Of a stretch of 33,316 bases of DNA, positions 1 to 9,012 are shown piece after piece. Origin of the DNA: Micromonospora sp. ALFpr18c (GTDB lineage: Bacteria > Actinomycetota > Actinomycetes > Mycobacteriales > Micromonosporaceae); assembly GCF_008868155.1 (NCBI RefSeq), contig NZ_WBKR01000044.1:1-33316 (forward strand). Direction: 5' to 3'. A model generated the notes under the pieces. That model was not told the origin of the DNA, did not search any database, and saw only the letters and a program-made list of their open reading frames with translations. Positions within the stretch are counted from its first letter, which is position 1, and each line of letters opens with the position of its first letter. The position numbers and the translations under genes were made by a program.

Positions 1-1
1 C

Positions 2-3000
2 AGTCAGATCGAGGGTGATCCGGACAGCCCGATCTCGCGGGGTCGGCTGTGTCCGAAGGGTTCGGCGAGCAAGAGTCTGGTGACCAGTCCGCTGCGGCAG
101 ACGACGGTCCGCTACCGCCGACCGTACTCGACGCAGTGGGAAGACCTGGAGCTCGATACCGCGCTCGACATGATCGCCGACCGGATGCTCGCCGCACGCG
201 AGCAGACCTGGGAGGACGCCGACACGCAGGGCAGGCCGCTCAACCGGACGCTGGGGATCGCCAGTCTGGGTGGGGCGACGCTGGACAACGAGGAGAACTA
301 CCTCATCAAGAAGTTGTTCACCGCGATGGGGGCGCTGCAGATCGAGAACCAGGCCCGTATTTGACACTCCGCCACCGTCCCCGGTCTGGGGGCCAGCTTC
401 GGTCGTGGCGGTGCGACGGACTTCCAGCAGGACATCGCCAACGCTGACGTCATCGTCATCCAGGGTTCGAACATGGCCGAGGCGCATCCGGTGGGTTTCC
501 AGTGGGTGATGGAGGCCAAGCGGCGCGGCGCGAAGGTCTTCCACGTGGACCCGCGGTTCACCCGGACCAGCGCTCTGGCCGACGCGTACCTGCCGATCCG
601 GGCGGGCACCGACATCGCCCTGCTCGGTGGGGTGGTGCGCTACATCCTGGACAACGACCTCGACTTCCGGGAGTACGTGCTCGCGTACACCAACGCGGCG
701 ACGATCGTCAGCGACCAGTTCATCGACACCGAGGACGGCGACGGCTTCTTCTCCGGCTTCGACCCGGAGACCGGCACGTACGTGCAGGACAGCTGGCAGT
801 ACGCGGGGCATGAGGGTTCGTCCGGCAGCGGGCACACCGCTCAGGAGCGGGACAGCGCCTCGGGGTTGGCGCACGAGTCGCACGGCGCGCAGGTGGGCGG
901 GCAGACCGAGCGGGACGAGACGTTGCAGCATCCGCGCTGCGTCTATCAGATCCTCAAGCGACACTTCGCCCGCTACACGCCAGAGATGGTGGAGCGGGTG
1001 TGCGGCATCCCGCAGGAGAAGTTCCTCGAATTGGCGCAGGCGTGGACGCGCAACTCCGGCCGGGAGCGCACCGGGATGCTGATCTACTCGGTGGGGTGGA
1101 CGCAGCACAGCGTGGGTGTGCAGTACATCCGTACCGGCGCGATCATCCAACTGCTGCTGGGCAACATGGGTCGCCCGGGTGGCGGGGTGATGGCGCTGCG
1201 GGGGCATGCCAGCATCCAGGGCTCGACGGACATTCCGACGTTGTTCAACCTGCTGCCGGGCTACCTGCCGATGCCGCATCACGCCGAGCACCCGAGTTTC
1301 GATGAGTGGGTGGACAGCATCCGGCACCCGGGGCAGAAGGGTTTCTGGGGTAACGCCCGGACGTTCGCGGCCAGCCTGCTGAAGGCGTACTGGGGTGACG
1401 CCGCGACCGCCGACAACGACTACTGCTACGGCTACATGCCGCGGATGACCGGTGACCACGGCACCTACCAGCAGGTGCTCAACATGATCGACGGCAAGAT
1501 CAAGGGTTACTTCCTGTTGGGGCAGAACCCCGCGGTCGGGTCGGCGCACGGTCGGGCGCAGCGGCTGGGCATGGCGAACCTGGACTGGCTGGTGGTCCGG
1601 GACCTGTTCATGATCGAGAGTGCGACGTTCTGGCAGAACGGCCCGGAGGTCGCCACCGGCGAGATCGTCCCGCAGGAGTGCCGCACCGAGGTGTTCTTCC
1701 TGCCCGCCGCGTCCCACGTGGAAAAGGAGGGCACCTTCACCCAGACGCAGCGGTTGTTGCAGTGGCGGGAGAAGGCCGTCGACGCCCCGGGCGACGCCCG
1801 CTCCGAGCTGTGGTTCTTCTACCACCTGGGCCGCAAGCTGCGGGAGAAGCTGGCCGGCTCGGCGCTGCCGCGCGACCGGGCGCTGCTCGACCTCACCTGG
1901 GACTACCCCACGCACGGTCCGCACGCGGAGCCGAGCGCCGAGTCGGTCCTGCGCGAGATCAACGGGTACGACGTGACGACCGGCCGCCCGCTGTCGAGTT
2001 TCGCCGAGGCCCGCGCGGACGGCTCCACCGCGATCGGTTGCTGGATCTACACCGGGGTGTACGCCGACGGCGTCAACCAGGCAGCCCGGCGCCGGTCCCG
2101 CCATGAGCAGGACTGGGTGGCCGCCGAGTGGGGCTGGGCGTGGCCGGCGAACCGGCGGATGCTCTACAACCGGGCCTCCGCCGACCCCGACGGCAACCCG
2201 TGGAGTGAGCGCAAACGCTACGTCTGGTGGGACGCGGACAAGGCCGAGTGGACCGGCTACGACGTGCCGGACTTCGAGAAGGGCAAGCCGCCGTCGTACC
2301 GGCCGCCGGAGGGCGCGTCGGGGCCGGAGGGCATCGCCGGCGACGACCCGTTCGTCATGCAGGGCGACGGCAAGGGCTGGCTGTACGCGCCCAGTGGTGT
2401 GCTGGACGGGCCGTTGCCGACGCACTACGAGCCGGTGGAGTCGCCGGTGCGCAACCCCCTGTACCGGCAGCAGGCCAACCCGACCCGCAAGATGTACGCG
2501 CATCCGGTGAATTCGGTGAACCCGAGCCCGCCGCAGGAGCACGGTCAGGTGTTCCCGTACGTGTTCACGGTCAGCCGGCTCACCGAGCACCACACCGCCG
2601 GCGGGATGAGCCGTACCGTGTCGCCCCTGGCCGAGTTGCAACCGGAGATGTTCGTCGAGGTGTCACCGGAGCTGGCGGCCGAGGCCGGGCTGGAGCATCT
2701 GGGCTGGGCCCATCTGGTCAGCGGCCGGGCGGTGATCGAGGCGAAGGTGCTGGTGACGGATCGGCTCGCCCCGTTGCGGGTGGACGGTCGGATCATCCAC
2801 CAGGTGTGGTTGCCGTACCACTTCGGTTTCGAGGGTCTGGTGACCGGCGACTCGGCCAACGACCTGTTCGGCATCAGCCTCGACCCGAACGTCCTCATCC
2901 AGGAGAGCAAGGTCGGCACCTGCGATGTGCGGCCCGGCCGCCGGCCCACCGGGCCGGCGCTGCTCGACCTGGTGGCCGACTACCAGCGGCGGGCCGGGAT

Positions 3001-3067
3001 GATCCCGGGCGGGCACGCGCCGGCGGTCACCGGCGACAGCGAGGGGGAGCGGCGCGGTGATTCCTGA
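2..3067 (+). CDS. fdhA: Formate dehydrogenase catalytic (alpha) subunit, selenocysteine-containing, 5' partial
   Basis: This is the molybdopterin/tungstopterin subunit that oxidises formate to CO2 in a respiratory formate dehydrogenase. The frame is open from base 2 and runs 1021 codons to the TGA at 3065-3067. It passes one in-frame TGA at 362-364, which is read as selenocysteine in the context NQARI-Sec-HSATVPGLG, the active-site Sec-His pair of the family. The visible N-terminus, EGDPDSPISRGRLCPKGSA, carries the last cysteine of the N-terminal [4Fe-4S] site, so only the upstream part (expected to hold a Tat signal and the other cysteines) is missing. The C-terminal cofactor-binding lobe is intact. 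A tool that treats TGA as stop would split the gene into a short fragment ending at 364 and an ORF starting near 473. The stop overlaps the start of the next gene. The symbol is generic. Confidence 0.95.
365..411 (+). promoter_or_regulatory. Bacterial-type SECIS hairpin after the selenocysteine UGA
   Basis: Directly after the TGA at 362-364 an outer stem pairs CCGCCAC (369-375) with GTGGCGG (405-411). An apical stem pairs CCCC (379-382) with GGGG (388-391) around the loop GGTCT (383-387). Counting the U of UGA as 1, the bulged U falls at 17 (base 378) and the loop G and U at 23 and 24 (bases 384 and 385). These are the positions known to be needed for SelB binding in the Escherichia coli fdhF SECIS. 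The element lies inside the coding sequence and should be bound by SelB carrying Sec-tRNA. Confidence 0.9.
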
Positions 3068-3989
3068 TCCGAACAGTCTGTACGGGCCGCTGGATCCGGC
3101 GCCGGACGCCGGTTACGAGGACGCGCCGCCGCGGATGGGGTTCTTCACCGACACGAGTGTGTGTATCGGCTGCAAGGCGTGCGAGGTCGCCTGCAAGGAG
3201 TGGAACGGCGTCCCGCAGAGCGGGCTCGACCTGCTCGGCATGTCGTACGACAACACGGGCGCGTTGACCGCGAACTCGTGGCGGCACGTCGCGTTCATCG
3301 AGCAGCCCCGCCCCGCCGCCGACGTGCTTGGTGAGCCGGCCGACACCGGCGCGGGCCCGCAGTTCCTCGGGATGCCGGGGGCGCAGCCGCCGGGGCGGGC
3401 TTCCGGTGCCGAGGGCCGCTCGGACTTCCGCTGGCTGATGATGTCCGACGTGTGCAAGCACTGCACCCATGCGGCGTGTCTGGACGTCTGCCCGACGGGT
3501 TCGCTGTTCCGCACCGAGTTCGGCACGGTGGTGGTGCAGGAGGACATCTGCAATGGCTGCGGTTACTGCATCTCCGCCTGCCCCTACGGCGTGATCGATC
3601 AACGCAAGGGTGATGGTCGGGCGTGGAAGTGCACCCTCTGCTACGACCGGTTGGGCGCGGGGATGACCCCGGCCTGTGCCCAGGCGTGTCCCACCGAGTC
3701 GATCCAGTACGGGCCGGTGGACGAGTTGCGGGAGCGGGCCGCCGCGCGCGTCGAGACGCTGCGCGAGCGGGGGGTCCCCGAGGCACGCCTGTACGGTCAC
3801 GACCCGACCGACGGTGTGGGCGGGGACGGCGCGTTCTTCCTGCTCCTCGACGAGCCCGAGGTGTACGGGCTGCCACCCGACCCGGTCGTGACCACTCGCG
3901 ACCTGCCGAAGATGTGGAAACGCGCCGGCCTCGCCGCGCTGGCCATGGCGGCGGCGACCGTCGCCGCGTTCGTCGGAGGTTCCTCGTGA
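3057..3989 (+). CDS. fdhB: Formate dehydrogenase iron-sulfur (beta) subunit
   Basis: This is a 310-residue electron-transfer subunit that carries electrons from the catalytic subunit to the membrane. Four ferredoxin-type cysteine groups are visible: C36/39/42/46, C133/136/141/145, C165/168/171/175 and C192/195/207/211, enough for four [4Fe-4S] clusters as in FdnH/FdoH. The C-terminus ends in a hydrophobic stretch (about residues 288-306), consistent with a membrane anchor. The GTG start at 3057 overlaps the stop of the alpha subunit by 11 bases and has a purine-rich GAGGGGGAG site at 3041-3049. The stop overlaps the GTG of the next gene, so all three subunits should be translationally coupled. 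Confidence 0.93.
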   Translation: MIPDPNSLYGPLDPAPDAGYEDAPPRMGFFTDTSVCIGCKACEVACKEWNGVPQSGLDLLGMSYDNTGALTANSWRHVAFIEQPRPAADVLGEPADTGAGPQFLGMPGAQPPGRASGAEGRSDFRWLMMSDVCKHCTHAACLDVCPTGSLFRTEFGTVVVQEDICNGCGYCISACPYGVIDQRKGDGRAWKCTLCYDRLGAGMTPACAQACPTESIQYGPVDELRERAAARVETLRERGVPEARLYGHDPTDGVGGDGAFFLLLDEPEVYGLPPDPVVTTRDLPKMWKRAGLAALAMAAATVAAFVGGSS

Positions 3990-5101
3990 GCACGGACCGT
4001 CCCCCGGTCGGTGACCTCTTCCGCCGCTTCCGCGACCGGCTTGCCGCCGACGATCGGGCAGACCTGGTCTCGCCGCCGCAGCGGACCGCCGACCTCCCCG
4101 GCCACCGGCCTGGCCGCCGGGGTGGGCGGCGTGGCGGCGGCGAGGAGTTGCGGGTGCCGGAGGCCGAGTTCACCTCGTACTACGGCCGGCCCGTCCTGAA
4201 GCCGCCGGTGTGGAAGTGGGACATCGCCGCGTACCTGTTCACCGGTGGCCTGGCCGCCGGCTCGTCGCTGCTCGCCGCCGGTGGGCAGCTCACCGGCCGG
4301 CCCGCGTTACGCCGCGCCGGACGGAGCACCGCGCTGGCCGCCGTCGGCGCCAGCACGGTCTTCCTGATCCGGGACCTGGGCCGGCCGGCACGGTTCCACC
4401 ACATGCTGCGGGTCGCCAAGCTGACGTCGCCGATGTCGATGGGCACCTGGATCCTCAGCGCGTTCGGGCCGGCCGCCGGTGTCGCCGCGATCGCCGAGAC
4501 CGCCGGCCTGCTACCCCGCCACGGGGTGCTCGGCGTGGCCCGTCGGGCGTTGCCGCCGGTCGGGCACGCCGCCGGGCTGCTCGCCGCGGGCACCGCGCCC
4601 GCGCTGGCCACGTACACCGGGGTGCTGCTCGCCGACACGGCGGTGCCGTCGTGGCATGAGGCGTACCCCGAGTTGCCTCTGATCTTCGCGGGTAGTGCGC
4701 TGGCCAGCGGCGCCGGCGTGGGTCTGCTCGCCGCGCCGCCGGCGCAGGCCGGGCCGGCCCGCCGGATGGCGGTGGCCGGCGCGGCCCTGGAACTGTACGG
4801 CGCGCATCGGGTGGAGACCCGCCTCGGCCTGCTCAGTGAGCCCTACCGGCAGGGCCGGCCCGGTCGGCTGCTGCGCGCCGGTCGGGTGTTGACCGCCGCC
4901 GGGGTGGCCGGTGCCCTGCTCGGCCGTCGCAGCCGGGTGGTCGGCGCGGTGTCCGGCGCGGCACTGCTGGCGGCGTCGCTCGCCACCCGGTTCGGCATCT
5001 TCTACGGCGGTGTCGCCTCGGCCCGCGACCCCCGGTACACGGTGGTGCCGCAACGCGAGCGGGTGAACGCCCGGCGGAGCGGCGGTGGATCCGACGGCTG
5101 A
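3986..5101 (+). CDS. nrfD: NrfD/PsrC-type membrane subunit of formate dehydrogenase
   Basis: This 371-residue polytopic membrane protein is expected to pass electrons from the iron-sulfur subunit to menaquinone. The first 75 or so residues are hydrophilic and rich in Arg and Gly. The conserved NrfD entry follows (SYYGRPVLKPPVWKW), then several hydrophobic helices with the loop DLGRPARFHHMLRV and the segment SPMSMGTWIL, both typical of NrfD/PsrC proteins. It replaces the cytochrome b (FdnI-like) gamma subunit of enterobacterial enzymes, as is usual in actinobacterial formate dehydrogenases. The GTG start at 3986 overlaps the beta-subunit stop (GTGA). Confidence 0.88.
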   Translation: MSTDRPPVGDLFRRFRDRLAADDRADLVSPPQRTADLPGHRPGRRGGRRGGGEELRVPEAEFTSYYGRPVLKPPVWKWDIAAYLFTGGLAAGSSLLAAGGQLTGRPALRRAGRSTALAAVGASTVFLIRDLGRPARFHHMLRVAKLTSPMSMGTWILSAFGPAAGVAAIAETAGLLPRHGVLGVARRALPPVGHAAGLLAAGTAPALATYTGVLLADTAVPSWHEAYPELPLIFAGSALASGAGVGLLAAPPAQAGPARRMAVAGAALELYGAHRVETRLGLLSEPYRQGRPGRLLRAGRVLTAAGVAGALLGRRSRVVGAVSGAALLAASLATRFGIFYGGVASARDPRYTVVPQRERVNARRSGGGSDG

Positions 5102-5139
5102 CTGAGCGGCCGCTCGGGCGTTGTGATCGAATGTCCGAT

Positions 5140-5235
5140 GGAGGCGTTCAGGCGGCTGGTGCCCCTCCCGGTCTTCAAAACCGGTGTGGTCCGGGACCCG
5201 GGCCAGGCGGGTTCGATTCCCGTCCGTCTCCGCCA
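5140..5235 (+). tRNA. selC: tRNA-Sec (anticodon TCA)
   Basis: This 96-nt gene has encoded CCA and the UGA-reading anticodon TCA at 5175-5177 in the loop CTTCAAA, closed by a CCGGT/ACCGG stem. The acceptor pairs GGAGGCG with CGTCTCC, and eight bases lie between the T stem and the discriminator G, as expected for the long acceptor of selenocysteine tRNA. A long variable arm (GGTCC with GGGCC) and a T loop TTCGATT are present. The D arm can form six positions around a TGGT loop but includes a C-C mismatch and a G-U pair. It lies 38 bases after the formate dehydrogenase genes and 22 bases before selA. Confidence 0.93.
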
Positions 5236-5257
5236 ACCGGCCTCAGGAGATGACGCG

Positions 5258-6565
5258 ATGGGCGACGCTCCGGTGGACCCGCGACGTCGGGTGCCCCGCA
5301 CCGACGCGCTGCTCGCCGATCCGCGACTGGCCGCGGCCGCCGCCACGCTCGGCCGGGACCGGGTGAAGGCGGTCGTCGCCCGGGCGCAGGAGCGGGCCCG
5401 CCGCGGTGAGATCGCCCCCGAGGACGTCCGGGACGCCGCCGTCGCCGCGTTGCCCGCGTCCGGGCCCCGCCCGGTGCTCAACGCGACAGGTGTCGTGCTG
5501 CACACCAACCTGGGTCGCGCGCCGCTGTCGCCGGCCGCTGTCGCCGCGGTGGTGGCCGCCGCCGGGCACACCGACGTGGAACTGGACCTGACCACCGGTC
5601 GGCGGGCCCGCCGTGGCCGCGACGCGCTCGACGCGCTCGCCGCCGCCGTGCCCGACGCCGAGGCCGTACACGTGGTCAACAACGGCGCGGCCGCGCTGGT
5701 GCTGGCCGCGACCGGGCTGGCCGCCGGTCGGGAGATCGTGGTCAGCCGGGGCGAACTGGTCGAGATCGGCGACGGTTTCCGCCTGCCCGACCTGCTGGAG
5801 AGCACCGGCGCACGACTGCGGGAGGTGGGCACCACCAACCGCACCACCCTCGCCGACTACGCCGCCGCGATCGGCCCGCGGACCGGCTTCGTGCTCAAGG
5901 TGCATCCGTCGAACTTCCAGATCACCGGGTTCACCTCGGCCACGACGGTGCGGCAGCTCGCCACCCTCGATGTGCCGGTGGTCGCCGACATCGGCTCCGG
6001 GCTGCTGCGCGCCGACCCGCTGCTGCCCGACGAGCCGGACGCCGCCAGCACCCTGCGCGCCGGTGCGGCGCTGGTCACCGCCAGCGGCGACAAGCTGCTC
6101 GGCGGCCCACAGGCCGGGCTGCTGCTCGGTGCCGCGGACCTGGTCGACCGGCTGCGCCGCCATCCGCTGGCCCGGGCGGTACGCGTCGACAAGCTCACCC
6201 TGGCCGCGCTCGCCGCCACCCTGCACCATCCGCAGACACCGACGCACACCGCGTTGCACGCCGACCCGGGCACCCTGCGCCGCCGGGTGGAGCGGCTGCG
6301 CGACCGGCTCGGCGTCGACGGCCGCAAGGCCGAGGTGGTGCCGGCGGTCGCCGTGGTCGGTGGCGGTGGCGGCCCCGGCGTCGAGTTGGACTCGTGGGCG
6401 CTGAGCCTGCCCGAGCGGTACGCGACGCCGCTGCGCACCGCAGACCAGCCGGTCCTCGGCCGGGTGGTGCGCGGGCGGCTCCTGCTCGATCTGCGCTGTG
6501 TGCCCGCCGACGCCGACGAGGCGCTCCGGGCGGCCGTCCTGCGCGTCCCCGACGGGGACGACTGA
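5258..6565 (+). CDS. selA: L-seryl-tRNA(Sec) selenium transferase SelA
   Basis: This PLP enzyme converts seryl-tRNA(Sec) to selenocysteinyl-tRNA(Sec) using selenophosphate. The protein is 435 residues, a little shorter than the E. coli enzyme. The N-terminal motif PVLNATGVVLHTNLGRAPLS is the family signature, and the PLP-binding lysine is K279 in SGDKLLGGPQAG. The ATG at 5258 is preceded by AGGAGA at 5245-5250. A longer open frame upstream would read through the tRNA gene and is rejected. The stop is 2 bases before selB, so the two genes are very likely one transcript. Confidence 0.96.
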   Translation: MGDAPVDPRRRVPRTDALLADPRLAAAAATLGRDRVKAVVARAQERARRGEIAPEDVRDAAVAALPASGPRPVLNATGVVLHTNLGRAPLSPAAVAAVVAAAGHTDVELDLTTGRRARRGRDALDALAAAVPDAEAVHVVNNGAAALVLAATGLAAGREIVVSRGELVEIGDGFRLPDLLESTGARLREVGTTNRTTLADYAAAIGPRTGFVLKVHPSNFQITGFTSATTVRQLATLDVPVVADIGSGLLRADPLLPDEPDAASTLRAGAALVTASGDKLLGGPQAGLLLGAADLVDRLRRHPLARAVRVDKLTLAALAATLHHPQTPTHTALHADPGTLRRRVERLRDRLGVDGRKAEVVPAVAVVGGGGGPGVELDSWALSLPERYATPLRTADQPVLGRVVRGRLLLDLRCVPADADEALRAAVLRVPDGDD

Positions 6566-6567
6566 GC

Positions 6568-8322
6568 ATGTTCGTCGTCGCCACCGCCGGGCACGTCGAC
6601 CACGGCAAGTCGACCCTGGTCCGGGCGCTCACCGGGATGGAACCCGACCGGTGGGCCGAGGAACGCCGCCGGGGGATGACGATCGACCTGGGCTTCGCCT
6701 GGACGACACTGCCGTCCGGTGGCACGGTCGCGTTCGTCGACGTACCCGGGCACGAGCGGTTCGTGCCGAACATGCTCGCCGGGGTCGGCCCGGTGCCGGC
6801 GGCGCTGATCGTGGTCGCCGCGGACGAGGGGTGGATGCCGCAGTCCGCCGAGCATCTGGCCGCGCTCGACGCCCTCGGCGTCGGGCACGGCCTGTTGGTG
6901 GTGACCCGCGCCGACCTGGCCGATCCGGGGCCGGCGGCGGCGCGGGCGCGGGCCGAGATCGCGGCGAGCAGTCTCGGCGCGGTGGACGCGGTGGCGGTCA
7001 GCGGCGTGACCGGCGCCGGCCTGCCCGAGCTGCGTGCCGCCCTGGACCGGCTCGCGGCCGGCCTGCCCGCGCCCACCGTGGACGGACCGGTCCGCCTCTG
7101 GGTGGACCGCAGCTTCACCGTGCGGGGCAGCGGCACCGTGGTCACCGGCACCCTCCGCGCCGGACGGTTGCGGGTGGGCGACGAGCTGGAGTTGGCCGGC
7201 GCCGACGAGCCGGTCCGGGTCCGGGGCCTGCACTCCCTCGGCGAGGCCCGCGCCGAGGCGACGGCGGTCGCCCGGGTGGCGGTCAACCTGCGCGGTACGC
7301 CCCGCGACCGGCTGGGCCGTGGCGACGCCCTGCTCACCCCGGGGCGGTTCCACCGCACCGACCTCGTCGACGTGCGGCTCACCGGTGACCCGGCAGCCGA
7401 CCTGCCCGCCACCCTCACCCTGCACGTCGGCTCGGCGGCGGTGCCGGTGCGGGTGCGCCCGCTCGGCCCGGACACCGTCCGGTTGCGGCTGGCCCGGCCG
7501 TTGCCGCTGCTGGTCGGCGACCGGGCGCTGCTGCGCGACCCGGGCCGGCACCACGTGGCCGGCGGGGTACGCGTGCTGGACGTTGCGCCGCCACCGCTGT
7601 CCCGACGAGGTGCCGCCGCGGCCCGCGCGCTGGTCCTCGCCGACCTGGACGGTCGACCCGATCTCGCCGGTGAGCTGCGCCGTCGACGGCTGGTCCGCGC
7701 CGACACGATGATCCGGATGGGCGTGCCGGTGCACGTCGCGCCGGTGGCTGGTGACTGGTTGGCCGACCCGGAGCACTGGCGGCGGCTCGGCGAGCAGCTG
7801 ACCGAAGAGGTCACCCGCTACACACGGGAGCACCCGCTGGAGGCCGGGATGTCGGTGGACGCGCTGCGGCAACGCCTCGCCCTGCCCGACCGGGCGCTGG
7901 TCGAGGCGCTGGTCCGCCCGCCGTTGCGCGTCCGGGCCGGACGGGTCGGGACGGCGGGCGGCGACGCGCTGCCCGAGCCGGTGGCCCGGGCCGTGCAGCG
8001 GGTCCGCGCCGAGTACGGCGATCGACCGTTCCGCGCCCCCGAGGCGGACCGTCTCGTCGATCTCGGTCTGGGCCCCCGCGAGATCGGCGCCGCGGTGCGG
8101 GCCGGCGCGCTGCTGCGGCTGGCCGACAACGTGGTGCTGCTGCCCGACGCGCTCGACGACGCGGTCCGGGTGCTGGCCGGGCTGCCGCAGCCGTTCACCC
8201 TCTCCGCGGCCCGGCAGGCGTTGGACACCACCCGCCGGGTGGCGGTGCCGCTGCTGGAGCTGCTGGACCGTCGGGGCGCGACCCGTCGACTGCCCGACGA
8301 CGCCCGGATCGTCGTCGGTTGA
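6568..8322 (+). CDS. selB: Selenocysteine-specific elongation factor SelB
   Basis: This GTPase delivers Sec-tRNA to the ribosome at UGA codons that carry a SECIS. In 584 residues it shows the P-loop GHVDHGKS (8-15), the switch segment RGMTIDLGF (35-43), DVPGHE (58-63) and TRAD in place of NKxD for guanine recognition, which is normal for SelB. EF-Tu-like beta-barrel domains follow, then a winged-helix C-terminal region (about 390-584) that should bind the SECIS hairpin. The ATG at 6568 lies 2 bases after the selA stop. The likely client is the formate dehydrogenase mRNA encoded 6 kb upstream. Confidence 0.96.
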   Translation: MFVVATAGHVDHGKSTLVRALTGMEPDRWAEERRRGMTIDLGFAWTTLPSGGTVAFVDVPGHERFVPNMLAGVGPVPAALIVVAADEGWMPQSAEHLAALDALGVGHGLLVVTRADLADPGPAAARARAEIAASSLGAVDAVAVSGVTGAGLPELRAALDRLAAGLPAPTVDGPVRLWVDRSFTVRGSGTVVTGTLRAGRLRVGDELELAGADEPVRVRGLHSLGEARAEATAVARVAVNLRGTPRDRLGRGDALLTPGRFHRTDLVDVRLTGDPAADLPATLTLHVGSAAVPVRVRPLGPDTVRLRLARPLPLLVGDRALLRDPGRHHVAGGVRVLDVAPPPLSRRGAAAARALVLADLDGRPDLAGELRRRRLVRADTMIRMGVPVHVAPVAGDWLADPEHWRRLGEQLTEEVTRYTREHPLEAGMSVDALRQRLALPDRALVEALVRPPLRVRAGRVGTAGGDALPEPVARAVQRVRAEYGDRPFRAPEADRLVDLGLGPREIGAAVRAGALLRLADNVVLLPDALDDAVRVLAGLPQPFTLSAARQALDTTRRVAVPLLELLDRRGATRRLPDDARIVVG

Positions 8323-8338
8323 GCGCCGCACCCGGCTC

Positions 8339-8696
8339 GGGACGGGGCTGACAGAGGAGGGTGCCTACTGGGGTAACCGGCCGGAACCGCGGTTCGCGAC
8401 GCGGGGCTGGATGCTCGTGTGGACCGTGCCGGACGGGCAGACCCGGTACGCCCTCGTCGATCCGCCCGCCGCGGAGTCGTACCCCGTTGAGCCAGGTCCG
8501 CCCGTCTCCGGCGCGCGGGACGCCCGGCTCGCGGCGGCCGCGGCCCGGTGGGGTACGGCGGGCGCCCCCGCGCACCGCATCGCGGACGCCGCCGCTGTGC
8601 TCGCCGTCGTGCTGAGCCTGCTGTGGCTGGGGCGGGATCACCATGTCGGTCTCCGTCGCCCGCCTGTTGCTCGGCACGGCGGTGGTGCCGGGCTAA
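8339..8696 (+). pseudogene. Possible frameshifted small membrane protein gene
   Basis: The second frame after selB reads like coding sequence, with G/C-rich third positions and the segment GAYWGNRPEPRFATRGWML followed by VWTVPDGQTRYALVDPP. It leads into a hydrophobic helix (AVLAVVLSLLWLG) near 8595-8633. Near 8630-8640, in a G-rich run, coding quality moves by one frame to ITMSVSVARLLLGTAVVPG and a TAA at 8694-8696. Without the shift the ORF drifts into Arg/Gly-rich sequence. The first good start in this frame is ATG 8411, although frame-like sequence extends upstream without a standard start. It may be a decayed gene, a sequencing error or a chance ORF. The family is not recognised. Confidence 0.4.
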
Positions 8697-8723
8697 CCGG
8701 CCCCCGGACCGGTGGCGGTCACC

Positions 8724-8729
8724 TACGGT
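8724..8729 (+). promoter_or_regulatory. -10 element (TACGGT) of a leaderless promoter
   Basis: TACGGT fits the actinobacterial TANNNT -10 consensus and ends six bases before the ATG at 8736, so transcription should start at or next to the start codon. No Shine-Dalgarno sequence lies in between. The same CACCTACGGTG context recurs at 10349-10358. Confidence 0.6.
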
Positions 8730-8735
8730 GACGCC

Positions 8736-8933
8736 ATGGACCCTTCGGCGGTCTGGCGGGACCGGCAGCACCAATGGCGGATCGAGGCGTACCGCGCGCC
8801 GGATCTGCGGTTCGCCATCTACGCGACCAACGGCCCCACCGAGTCGGTGCCGCTCTGGCTGTTCGGCATGTCGGCGCTGGCCCGGTGGTTGATGACCCAC
8901 TCGATCTCGCTGGACGACCTGGAGGCCGACTGA
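8736..8933 (+). CDS. Small hypothetical protein (65 aa)
   Basis: This 65-residue soluble protein contains WRDRQHQWRIEAYRAPDLRF, LFGMSALARWLMTHSI and an acidic end. Third codon positions are G/C-rich and the composition is unlike the neighbouring shadow frames, so it is probably real. The ATG at 8736 is supported by the leaderless-type -10 just upstream. An in-frame upstream start at 8712 would place the -10 inside the gene. No family is recognised and the function is unknown. It is followed by the CNNM/HlyC gene after about 80 bases. Confidence 0.72.
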   Translation: MDPSAVWRDRQHQWRIEAYRAPDLRFAIYATNGPTESVPLWLFGMSALARWLMTHSISLDDLEAD

Positions 8934-9012
8934 GCCTCGGACCGGCCGGAAACCGGGTCGCGGCCTGCTCGGCTGCGGTTGAGTGACCTCAGGTGGTGGA
9001 CGGGGGTGCGCG

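Noticed and set aside
473..3067. Formate dehydrogenase as a separate gene starting at 473.
   Set aside because: The same frame continues upstream through the TGA at 362 with conserved sequence, and a SECIS follows the TGA. A start at 473 would remove the catalytic Sec and part of the cofactor site.
5104..5115. GAGCGGCCGCTC palindrome between the membrane subunit gene and selC, as a terminator.
   Set aside because: It is a 12-base perfect palindrome with almost no room for a loop, contains a common GGCC core in high-GC DNA, and has no T-run. It was left out as too weak.
5857..8331. An 824-codon open frame antisense to selA and selB.
   Set aside because: The sense strand has complete SelA and SelB motifs with proper starts. 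The antisense product has no domain and is Arg/Gln-rich.
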